A DNA stretch of 12,839 bases from an uncultured Clostridia bacterium (lineage in GTDB: Bacteria > Bacillota > Clostridia > Christensenellales > Aristaeellaceae). Below are positions 7,652-12,839 of this stretch, piece by piece; the stretch's first letter is position 1, and each line of letters opens with the position of its first letter. The stretch covers positions 1 through 12,839 of the forward strand of contig CALGYL010000061.1 of the NCBI GenBank assembly GCA_937934775.1, given 5' to 3'. The position numbers and the translations under genes are program-made. The notes beneath the pieces are model-generated. The model was not told the DNA's origin and searched no databases. It worked only from the letters and a program-made list of their open reading frames with translations.

Positions 7652-8007
7652 GACGGCTTCGTCTCCTGCGCTGCCGGAATAGGGAATTCGGAAAGTACAG
7701 AGGTGGCCTGAGCCTGGACGGCCATCATGGCGAAGGTGACATCGTGGATCAGGCGGTCCACCGGGTAGTGGTCAAACACGTCGTCGGGAGCGAACTGGTT
7801 CCCAAAGAGGATGCAGAACCAGCGGACGAGCACATCCATGGCGTCTTCGACGCTGGTCTCGTCGGGGACGGCGTTTCCCTCCAGCGCGCTCTTCGCGAGC
7901 CCGGTGATGTGTGCGTGCATTTTCGCTGCGGGTCCCATCTCCCGCAGCGCGCGTCCTGACACGAAATCAATGGAGTACTTCTTCTCCCCAAGGGTGCAGG
8001 TGATCAT
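7648..8007 (-). CDS. Tail assembly chaperone (gpG-like)
   Basis: A 119-residue acidic/helical protein directly between the major tail protein and tape measure genes, the position of the siphophage tail assembly chaperone. It opens with a beta-like MITCTLGEKKYSIDFVSGRALREMG, has a central helix with DETSVEDAMDVLVRWFCILF, then PDDVFDHYPVDRLIHDV. This arrangement is typical of the Firmicute G-type chaperone, which coats the tape measure before tube polymerisation and is absent from the mature tail. AAAGGAG precedes the ATG at 8007 by 9 nt. The stop (TGA) is overlapped by the -1 frame described separately. The identification rests on sequence pattern and synteny. Confidence 0.8.
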   Translation of the reverse strand: MITCTLGEKKYSIDFVSGRALREMGPAAKMHAHITGLAKSALEGNAVPDETSVEDAMDVLVRWFCILFGNQFAPDDVFDHYPVDRLIHDVTFAMMAVQAQATSVLSEFPIPAAQETKPS

Positions 8008-8034
8008 GATAGGCTCTCCTTTCTACAGTCGAAA

Positions 8035-8649
8035 TCAGCCGCCTGCGGGTGTGATGACCGGTGTATACACGCTGGTCAGGAAGGTCGCGGCCTTCTCAGC
8101 GGTGAACCCGTTCTGGCCCTCATCGGCAATCGCCTGATAGCGCCCGTCGTTGGTGCGCTTGAGGAACGACCACTCGAGTTTGCCGGTCTGCCGAGTCAGC
8201 GCTTTGCCTTCCTTCGTGTGGTACTGCTCGGTCGCGGGCTTGGCGCGGCCCTTGAACAGCCACACATAGCGGTAGGTGCCGTCTGCTTTCTCGCTCTTGA
8301 ACCCGAGCGCGAAGTAGGGCGGCGAATCACCCGCAGCGCGGAGGAGCACGCCGTTGTCGTCGATGGTGTTGCCCAGGATCATCTCCTGGAGCGCGAGCGG
8401 GATATCCGCCATCTCCATGGTCAGCTTGACGTCGGGGTCCGGGTACAGCACATCCCCTTCAATGTCATCATAGTAGGTGATTTCAGGATCGGCGTTCTCC
8501 GGGGCGATTTGCGCGTCGATGGCGCCTGCGAGCAGCTGCAAAGTGCCATAAGCGAGCGTGGCCTCGGTATCGGTAGTTAGTGGTGCGAGTACCACGTTTT
8601 TTAGGCCGACGGTGCTGGACACTGCGGGGGAAGCAGTCGGTTCAGGCAT
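8035..8649 (-). CDS. Major tail protein (phi13 family type)
   Basis: A 204-residue protein that would polymerise as hexameric rings to form the tail tube. I start it at ATG 8649 (MPEPTASPAVSSTVGLKNVV) rather than the upstream TTG at 8664, because GGAGG at 8658-8662 is 8 nt before this ATG. The family signs are 'VGLKN..LAPLTTDTE' at the N-terminus, ITYYDDIEGDV and LTMEMADIPLALQEMILG in the middle, then YFALGFKSEKADGTYRYVWLFKG and LEWSFLKRTNDGRYQAIAD. This is the order seen in phi13-type major tail proteins. The C-terminus ends in a short Thr/Pro-rich tail (SVYTPVITPAGG) with no Ig-like domain. The gene follows the gp10-like gene and precedes the chaperone, as expected. Confidence 0.92.
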   Translation of the reverse strand: MPEPTASPAVSSTVGLKNVVLAPLTTDTEATLAYGTLQLLAGAIDAQIAPENADPEITYYDDIEGDVLYPDPDVKLTMEMADIPLALQEMILGNTIDDNGVLLRAAGDSPPYFALGFKSEKADGTYRYVWLFKGRAKPATEQYHTKEGKALTRQTGKLEWSFLKRTNDGRYQAIADEGQNGFTAEKAATFLTSVYTPVITPAGG

Positions 8650-8657
8650 GGGGAGTT

Positions 8658-8662
8658 CCTCC
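8658..8662 (-). promoter_or_regulatory. Ribosome binding site that sets the major tail protein start
   Basis: GGAGG on the minus strand, 8 nt before ATG 8649. An in-frame TTG at 8664 overlaps it, so that longer start is unlikely. Confidence 0.7.
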
Positions 8663-8678
8663 AATCTGTAATCATGAT

Positions 8679-9095
8679 TTACATAAGTCCTCGTTTATCA
8701 AGGACGGCGTTCAGGAGTATCTTCATTTCTTCATAGGCTTCTTCTGCCTTGGCGTCGAATGCCGGACGGACAAATGGATGCGGCGGCGCGGGATGCGGGC
8801 CGCCATGCCCGAACTCGACTGGTTGGGCATATGGCGCGCCGCCCTCGGAGGCATGGACACCGACCGTCACCCGAGAACCTCTCCGCCCCGATGCTTTCTT
8901 AACTTGGAGCGCACCTCGTAAATTCCCGGACCGAGGGCGGGGATCAGTGCTGGCGTTCTGGATCATCTGATCGAGTATCGGCTGCGCGGCGCCCTTCAGA
9001 ATCTTTGCGGTTGTAGTACCGTCATCCCCAAGCGCGCTCGCCATAGTGGCGAGGTCATCCTTGAGGTCGGATGTGCCTTTGAACTCCAAGCTCAC
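8679..9095 (-). CDS. HK97 gp10-like head-tail joining/tail protein
   Basis: A 138-residue protein of the HK97 gp10 family, a neck component at the head-tail or tail-terminator interface. It shows a helical N-terminus (SLEFKGTSDLKDDLATMAS), PRSGNLRGALQVKKASG in the middle, and the diagnostic APYAQPVEFGHG followed by PPHPFVRPAFD, then a C-terminal helix. It starts at GTG 9095 with GGAGG 8 nt upstream; no better start is seen. It lies 3 nt after the preceding gene. In many Firmicute phages this gene comes before the tail-completion gene, but here it comes after. That is a variation, not a defect. Confidence 0.88.
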   Translation of the reverse strand: MSLEFKGTSDLKDDLATMASALGDDGTTTAKILKGAAQPILDQMIQNASTDPRPRSGNLRGALQVKKASGRRGSRVTVGVHASEGGAPYAQPVEFGHGGPHPAPPHPFVRPAFDAKAEEAYEEMKILLNAVLDKRGLM

Positions 9096-9098
9096 GGA

Positions 9099-9434
9099 TC
9101 ACGCCTCCTCCGAGCCTACCCACGTCCAGATGACGAGGAAGGTTTTCGTGTCCTCCTCATAATCAGTTCGCTCCTCATCCATGCCGAAGCCCGCTGCCCG
9201 CATGGCGCTCCGCAATACGGGGATGGCGATTGTCACGTCGCCGGTACTCCAGAGGGTCAGGTAGACGTAGTGATGATATGTGGTCGGCGCGTCGTCCAGG
9301 TGCTCGGCTTCGACCGTCAGGGTGGTATAGGTGAGGTACTGAGCGGGAGGGGTTGGGTATTCGGTACTGGCGCGCCAGACGTGCGCGAAGGCTGGAATCC
9401 CGGTTGGGGCAAGCGCATCCTGCACGCGCTTCAT
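9099..9434 (-). CDS. Tail completion/terminator-like protein
   Basis: A 111-residue protein that I assign to the tail-completion group (SPP1 gp17/DUF3168-like) by size, position and pattern. It opens MKRVQDALAPTGIPAFAHVW, has a mixed central part with YLTYTTLTVEAEHLDDAPTT and the beta-strand YHHYVYLTLWSTGD, a helix IPVLRSAMRAAGFGM, and ends with a beta strand KTFLVIWTWV. Tail-completion proteins cap the tail tube and join it to the head. The ATG overlaps the adaptor stop codon in an ATGA arrangement (9431-9434), so the two are probably translationally coupled. The family assignment is less secure than for its neighbours. Confidence 0.65.
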   Translation of the reverse strand: MKRVQDALAPTGIPAFAHVWRASTEYPTPPAQYLTYTTLTVEAEHLDDAPTTYHHYVYLTLWSTGDVTIAIPVLRSAMRAAGFGMDEERTDYEEDTKTFLVIWTWVGSEEA

Positions 9435-9781
9435 CCGCTCACCGCCTTCCTTCGGGCGGCCTTTAGCAGCAAGAAATCGCTCAGGTGGTCGAACCCGCTG
9501 ACCTGTACGATCTCCCGGCGCTGGCCTTCAAACTCTACCCACATACCCGGCTCAATGTCCGGGCGGTATCGGATTGCGAAGTTGACCACGTCCTCCAGAT
9601 TACCGGCCGCGGCTTCGAAGAACTCCCGGTACCCTGCGTCGCGGACGGACGCCCAGACGCGGCAAAAGATGCTGTCGCTCTCCTCGGGATAGCCGTTCTC
9701 GTTGGTGGTGGTGGCGGTCCGGCCCACCGTGATCCGTTGCCGGAGATCGCCCGCTTTGGGCTTTTGATTGTTGTCTGCCAA
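9431..9781 (-). CDS. Phage head-tail adaptor (head closure protein)
   Basis: A 116-residue protein of the head-tail adaptor/joining family (SPP1 gp16-like), which closes the connector after DNA packaging. Family signs are DLRQRITVGRTATTTNENGYPEE at the N-terminus, then FCRVWASVRDAGYREFFEAAA, then FAIRYRPDIEPGMWVEFEGQRREIVQV. This 'RI...W.S...G.E.....I.I.Y...I..G.R....G..Y.I' layout is the usual one. The start is TTG 9781, with AAGGAGG 8 nt upstream that overlaps the portal stop codon (stop-Shine-Dalgarno overlap). In intact phages this gene follows the gp6-like connector. Here that connector survives only as the end of the portal ORF. Confidence 0.88.
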   Translation of the reverse strand: MADNNQKPKAGDLRQRITVGRTATTTNENGYPEESDSIFCRVWASVRDAGYREFFEAAAGNLEDVVNFAIRYRPDIEPGMWVEFEGQRREIVQVSGFDHLSDFLLLKAARRKAVSG

Positions 9782-9795
9782 GCGGGTCGCCTCCT

Positions 9796-9969
9796 TTAGA
9801 AGAGCTTCGTGGGATCGCGGTACGGCCAGAGCAGCGCGCGAAACGCGGTGATCATGGCGTCATAGGCGCCACGGTCGCCACTCTCGCGGTTGGCGAAAAA
9901 GTGACCGCAAAAAAGGAGCACCGCGAGCCGGACGGGCTCCGGTGCGGGCTCCTCAAACACCGTCATGCA
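9796..9969 (-). pseudogene. Remnant of gp6-like head-tail connector (C-terminal part)
   Basis: The last ~57 codons of the portal ORF resemble the end of a gp6/DUF-type head-tail connector: 'P..V..AVLL..GH...NRE' followed by an Ala/Leu helix and 'ALLWPYRD..'. That gene normally lies between the major capsid gene and the head-tail adaptor, and the adaptor does follow here directly. Its N-terminal half is absent. The junction lies somewhere around 9955-9972, after the portal's ELENFD. Judged by remembered family patterns, not by alignment. Confidence 0.65.
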
Positions 9970-11118
9970 ATCGAAGTTCTCCAGTTCCCGGATGTCGTTG
10001 GCGCTCATCCAGCCGTTCTGCCGGGCGACGGCGTATCCGTCCATGCGGCTCTTGTAGTCACCGCGTAGCAGTCCCTCCACATTGAAGCGCACAAAAAAAC
10101 GCTTCTTCTCGGCTTCCGAGAAAAGCGCCCGGTAGATGGCCTGCTCCCACCGTGTGATCCATGGGGAGAGGGTGTATTTCACAAACTCCAGCGACTGCTG
10201 CTCGATGTTGGAGAAACTGCTCTTGTCCAGATCGCCCACCATGTGCGGAGGCACCCGGAAGATGCGCGCGATCTCATCGATTTGGAATTTCCGCGTCTGG
10301 AGGAACTGTGCCTGCTCCGGGGAGATGGAGATGGGCTTATAGGCCATCCCTTCCTCCAGCACCGCGATACGGTGGGCGTTGGCGCTGCCCTGGTAGATGG
10401 CGTTCCAGGACTCCCTCACGCGCTTGGGGTCCTTCACAACGCCCGGATGCTCCAGCACGCCGCCCGGCTGCGCGCCATTCTGGAAGAAGGCCGCACCGTA
10501 CTCATCACACGCCAGCCCCATGCCGATGGCTTGCTTCGCCATGGCGATGGGTGAATAGCCGACGAGCCCGTCAAAACCAAGGCCGGGGATGTGAAGCACG
10601 TCCGAGGGCGCCAGTCTCACGGTGGTTTTGCTGCCCATTGTCCGCAAGTCCCCGTCCGAGCGAGTGTACTCATAGTAGAGACGACCGGCGGCATCCCGAT
10701 CCGCGGTCATGCGGTCCGGCATGAGCGGATACAGCGCCAGCACTTCTCCGCGTCCGTTGCGGATCACCTGCGCGTAGCCGTTTCCCCACAGGAGCAAATG
10801 GGTCATGAGGGATTCCCGGAAGGAGAATGCCGACATCTCCGGGTTCGGTTCATCGTGCAGGATGCTGTACAGCGAGTGCGCGATGGCCTTTTCCTTCCCA
10901 CCCACGTCGTTGTACCGGTACACGTGCAGCGGGAGCGAGGCGACGGCCTCGGAAAGGATGCGCACGCAAGCGTACACCGCGGTCATTTGCATGGCGCTGC
11001 GCTCGTTGACTACTTTGCCGCTGGAGGTACTGCCGAAAAGAAACGAAAAGCCACCGCCGTTCAGGACGTTTTGGGGCTTGTCGCGTGCTCGGATCAGACG
11101 GGGAAATGGATTTTTCAT
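9796..11118 (-). CDS. Portal protein, C-terminally fused to a connector remnant
   Basis: An HK97-type portal protein, the dodecameric vertex through which DNA is packaged. The start is ATG 11118, with AGGAGG (11125-11130) 6 nt upstream; an in-frame ATG at 11142 lies inside the preceding terminator region and lacks a site. Portal signs include ERSAMQMTAVYACVRILSE, SLPLHVYRY, LLWGNGYAQVIR, DVLHIPGLGFDGLVGYSPI, FFQNGAQPGGVLEHPG, IFRVPPHMVGDL, FSNIEQQSLEFVKYTL, and finally NGWMSANDIRELENFD. Portals usually continue with a 'GGD..Y.P.N..P' tail. Here the sequence switches to VFEEPAPEPVRLAVLLFCG, then HFFANRESGDRG and ALLWPYRD, which is the C-terminal pattern of gp6-like connectors. I read this ORF (440 aa) as a deletion fusion. 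The portal core is probably foldable, but the C-terminal part is foreign. Confidence 0.9.
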   Translation of the reverse strand: MKNPFPRLIRARDKPQNVLNGGGFSFLFGSTSSGKVVNERSAMQMTAVYACVRILSEAVASLPLHVYRYNDVGGKEKAIAHSLYSILHDEPNPEMSAFSFRESLMTHLLLWGNGYAQVIRNGRGEVLALYPLMPDRMTADRDAAGRLYYEYTRSDGDLRTMGSKTTVRLAPSDVLHIPGLGFDGLVGYSPIAMAKQAIGMGLACDEYGAAFFQNGAQPGGVLEHPGVVKDPKRVRESWNAIYQGSANAHRIAVLEEGMAYKPISISPEQAQFLQTRKFQIDEIARIFRVPPHMVGDLDKSSFSNIEQQSLEFVKYTLSPWITRWEQAIYRALFSEAEKKRFFVRFNVEGLLRGDYKSRMDGYAVARQNGWMSANDIRELENFDCMTVFEEPAPEPVRLAVLLFCGHFFANRESGDRGAYDAMITAFRALLWPYRDPTKLF

Positions 11119-11124
11119 TTCTTT

Positions 11125-11130
11125 CCTCCT
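11125..11130 (-). promoter_or_regulatory. Ribosome binding site that sets the portal start
   Basis: AGGAGG on the minus strand, 6 nt before ATG 11118. It rules against the upstream in-frame ATG at 11142. Confidence 0.75.
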
Positions 11131-11143
11131 GGTGTTAAGCATG

Positions 11144-11170
11144 AAAAAGGAGCAACCTGATGGTTGCCCC
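11144..11170 (-). terminator. Rho-independent terminator after the RidA-family gene
   Basis: On the minus strand GGGGCAACC and GGTTGCTCC form a 9-bp stem (one G-T pair) around the loop ATCA, followed directly by TTTTT. It begins 20 nt after the RidA-family stop codon and ends about 26 nt before the portal start, so transcription from terL or the RidA promoter should largely stop here. Confidence 0.82.
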
Positions 11171-11190
11171 AGAGATAGACTGGAATTTGA

Positions 11191-11556
11191 TTATTTGTGG
11201 CCTTCTTCACGAAACGCAATTGCATCAATCTGAAATGAAATTCCCTCACGGATGAACTTTGTTTCGAATGCTTTTCTCGCTGGATATTTCCCGTGAAACC
11301 GGTCTTTAATAATATCACCGAGAAAGGACAGTTCCGAAATATCTTTGAACAGGCAGTCCATTTTGACAACGGATTCGAGGTTTAAGCCGACGGAATCCAA
11401 TCTTTGGCTCAGAACATCAAATGCACCATTGATCTGTTTCTCAATAGATTGGCCCTCGTTCTTCATGCAGTAACTGATAAACACGAAGTTACCGGCTTCA
11501 ACAATACCAGAGTGTGCCCAATCTTCACTTATTTCGGTTCTTTTAACTCCATCCAC
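11191..11556 (-). CDS. RidA/YjgF family protein, phage moron
   Basis: A 121-residue protein of the RidA (YjgF/YER057c/UK114) family, trimeric cytosolic proteins. The best studied members hydrolyse reactive enamine/imine intermediates released by PLP enzymes. Signs are SGIVEAGNFVFISYC near 16-30, IEKQINGAFDVLSQRLDSVGL (38-58), ESVVKMDCLFKDISE (61-75), and FHGKYPARKAFET (87-99), which has the family's substrate-binding Arg at R94. The end is ISFQIDAIAF. The usual Glu of the final '.EIEAIA' motif is Asp here (D111). The start is GTG 11556; the nearby ATG is out of frame and an upstream TAA closes other options. It sits between terminase and portal, where no such gene belongs. It has its own promoter and terminator and looks AT-richer than its neighbours. 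It was probably acquired as a moron. The substrate is unknown. Confidence 0.85.
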   Translation of the reverse strand: MDGVKRTEISEDWAHSGIVEAGNFVFISYCMKNEGQSIEKQINGAFDVLSQRLDSVGLNLESVVKMDCLFKDISELSFLGDIIKDRFHGKYPARKAFETKFIREGISFQIDAIAFREEGHK

Positions 11557-11588
11557 TGTGTATTTCCCTTCCCTACAACTTCCTGTTT

Positions 11589-11630
11589 ATTGCCAAGACG
11601 AGTATAGCACAGTGAAGGTATTGTGGCAAT
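11589..11630. repeat. Inverted repeat flanking the RidA promoter
   Basis: ATTGCCA (11589-11595) and its exact complement TGGCAAT (11624-11630) lie 28 bp apart and bracket the -10 and -35 of the RidA promoter. They could be half-sites of an operator or the arms of a loop, or chance, because one arm contains the -35 itself. Confidence 0.35.
11601..11629 (-). promoter_or_regulatory. Sigma-70 type promoter of the RidA cassette
   Basis: On the minus strand TTGCCA (11624-11629, 5/6 to the -35) is separated by exactly 17 bp from TATACT (11601-11606, 5/6 to the -10), with an extended -10 TG one base upstream. It touches the terL stop codon and lies about 45 bp before the GTG start. It is the best promoter I can see in the window and would allow expression from a silent prophage. 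Confidence 0.78.
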
Positions 11631-12839
11631 TATACAAATAGCAAACCTCTTTCATCGTATACAGACCCGCCAATCCCGCCGCCAAGCGTCGCCCTCGCAA
11701 AGCCCATGATCAGCGCGACTGCGCCGTCGATCTTCTCCGTGGACTTCTTTTTATTGGGCTTGATGTTGCCCGCCGCGTCCTGGTCGACGACCACATTGCC
11801 CATGTTCCAGTCGAGGACGGGATGTTTGCCGTGCCGGATTTTCCCTTCCATCACGAACTGGTAGAAGTCTTTGCTCGGCGGAGACATCGAGATAAAGCCC
11901 TGCCCAAACGGGAACACCGTAAAACCGTGCTCCGCGCCAAGTTCCTCCAAATCGCGGCGAATCTTCTCCGCACCGTAGCGGTCATAGGCGATCTCGCGGA
12001 TGCGGAAGCGCTCGGACAGCTTGGCGATGAACGCCACGATATAGTCGTAGTCCACCACATTGCCCTCGGTGGTGTGGAACACGACCATCTTCTTCCACAC
12101 AGCATAGGGAACGTGGTCGCGCCGCGTCCTGAGGTCGATCACATCTTCCGGCAGCCAGAAGAACGGCAGGATGGTGTGCTTTGTGTCGCCGGCCACTGGC
12201 GGGAACACCAGCACCAGCGCCGTAAGGTCGCCCGTGCTGGAGAGGTCGAGCCCGCAGTAGCAGTCGCGGCCTTCGTACTCCTCCCAGTCGATCTCCGCAC
12301 CAAGCGCGTCCCATTTGTCCATGGGCATCCAGCGGATGTCGGCGTTGCACCATTCGTTGAGCCGGAACTGCCGGAAGTGCATCTCCTCGGCGGGGTTTTG
12401 CTTCGCCTGCTCGTAGGCAGCGCGCACCGTTTCGAACGGGATCGTCACCCCGATGGACGGGTTTACCCGCCGCCAGATGCGTTCGTCCTCCCAGTCGTCG
12501 CCTTCCTCGATGCCGAATATGGCCGGGTAGAACGAGGGATCGATCTTGGAGCCGTCCAGCACCGCTTTCGCCTTGCAGTGGATCTCATAGCAGATGCTTG
12601 TCTTGTCCCTACCCGCCGTGGTGATAAGAAAGTAGAGCGGCTGACGCCTGGCGTCGCCCGTGAATTTCGTCATGGTGTCGAATAGCTCGCGGGTCTGCTG
12701 CGCGAACAGCTCGTCGAATATCAACCCGCTCACGTTGAAGCCTTGTTTGGACTTCGTCTCGCTCGATAGCACACGGTAGAAGCTGTTCGTGTGGGGAAAG
12801 ACGATTCTTTTGGTGCTCGGCACAAGCTTCGCGAGCGCG
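11630..12839 (-). CDS. terL: Terminase large subunit (partial, 5' end outside window)
   Basis: The frame is open to the right edge, so 402 residues of the C-terminal part are visible. The GTG at 12823 is an internal valine (ALAKLVPSTKRI). The large terminase is the packaging motor: an N-terminal ATPase and a C-terminal RuvC/RNase H-like nuclease. The visible part starts within the ATPase with a Walker B-like VSGLIFDE (about residues 36-43) and an LITTAG coupling motif (about 72-76). The nuclease has CGLDLSSTGDLTALVLVF (first catalytic Asp about 198), then IREIAYDRYGAEKIRRDL, then KIDGAVALIMGFARA with the last catalytic Asp. This is the HK97/YmfN-type terminase layout. Walker A is outside the window. 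No damage is seen in the visible part. It ends with TAA overlapping the RidA promoter. Confidence 0.93.
   Translation of the reverse strand, partial: ALAKLVPSTKRIVFPHTNSFYRVLSSETKSKQGFNVSGLIFDELFAQQTRELFDTMTKFTGDARRQPLYFLITTAGRDKTSICYEIHCKAKAVLDGSKIDPSFYPAIFGIEEGDDWEDERIWRRVNPSIGVTIPFETVRAAYEQAKQNPAEEMHFRQFRLNEWCNADIRWMPMDKWDALGAEIDWEEYEGRDCYCGLDLSSTGDLTALVLVFPPVAGDTKHTILPFFWLPEDVIDLRTRRDHVPYAVWKKMVVFHTTEGNVVDYDYIVAFIAKLSERFRIREIAYDRYGAEKIRRDLEELGAEHGFTVFPFGQGFISMSPPSKDFYQFVMEGKIRHGKHPVLDWNMGNVVVDQDAAGNIKPNKKKSTEKIDGAVALIMGFARATLGGGIGGSVYDERGLLFV

Noticed and set aside
8668..8682. Near-palindrome with AATCATGATT core between gp10-like and major tail genes
   Set aside because: Short and AT-rich, with no link to a promoter; it partly overlaps the gp10-like stop codon and can be chance.
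11628..11633. TATAAT on the minus strand overlapping the terL stop codon
   Set aside because: No -35-like sequence lies 16-18 bp upstream; the adjacent TTGCCA/TATACT pair is a much better promoter.
1620..12839. Whole-element TAG recoding (as in amber-to-glutamine phages)
   Set aside because: Only the mini-ORF at 1620 has an in-frame TAG; long genes such as the 1540-codon tape measure contain none, so general recoding is unlikely.
1..12839. tRNA, rRNA, CRISPR array, insertion sequence or attachment site
   Set aside because: I looked for repeat-spacer patterns, transposase motifs, inverted terminal repeats and tRNA-like cloverleafs and saw none; all junction segments are explained by the features listed.

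Overview
The window is a stretch of the late (morphogenesis) operon of a siphophage-type prophage from a high-GC Firmicute, most likely a gut clostridium of the Oscillospiraceae/Lachnospiraceae kind. I infer this from the protein families, the strong AGGAGG-type ribosome binding sites with frequent TTG/GTG starts, and the base composition. I did no database search. Almost all genes lie on the minus strand, so transcription runs from high to low coordinates.

In transcription order (right to left) the layout is: large terminase (5' end outside the window); a RidA-family cassette with its own promoter and terminator; portal protein; head-tail adaptor; tail-completion protein; HK97 gp10-like protein; major tail protein; tail assembly chaperone and its overlapping second reading frame; a plus-strand four-cysteine small protein; a 1540-residue tape measure; distal tail protein; a plus-strand mini-gene interrupted by an amber codon; and a tail endopeptidase/tip protein that runs off the left edge.

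The main anomaly is at the portal. Its last ~55 residues are not portal sequence. They resemble the C-terminus of a gp6-like head-tail connector. The prohead protease and major capsid genes that normally sit between portal and connector are absent. The simplest reading is an in-frame deletion that fused the portal to the connector and removed the capsid genes. The element would then be head-defective while its whole visible tail module stays open.

The second theme is three small insertions at gene junctions of the late operon: a RidA protein (minus strand, between terminase and portal), a CxxC protein (plus strand, between chaperone and tape measure), and a 43-codon ORF with one in-frame TAG (plus strand, between distal tail and tail-tip genes). 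They look AT-richer than their surroundings and carry their own expression signals, as expected of phage morons. Two strong hairpins with T-runs would stop late transcription unless antitermination or internal promoters are used.
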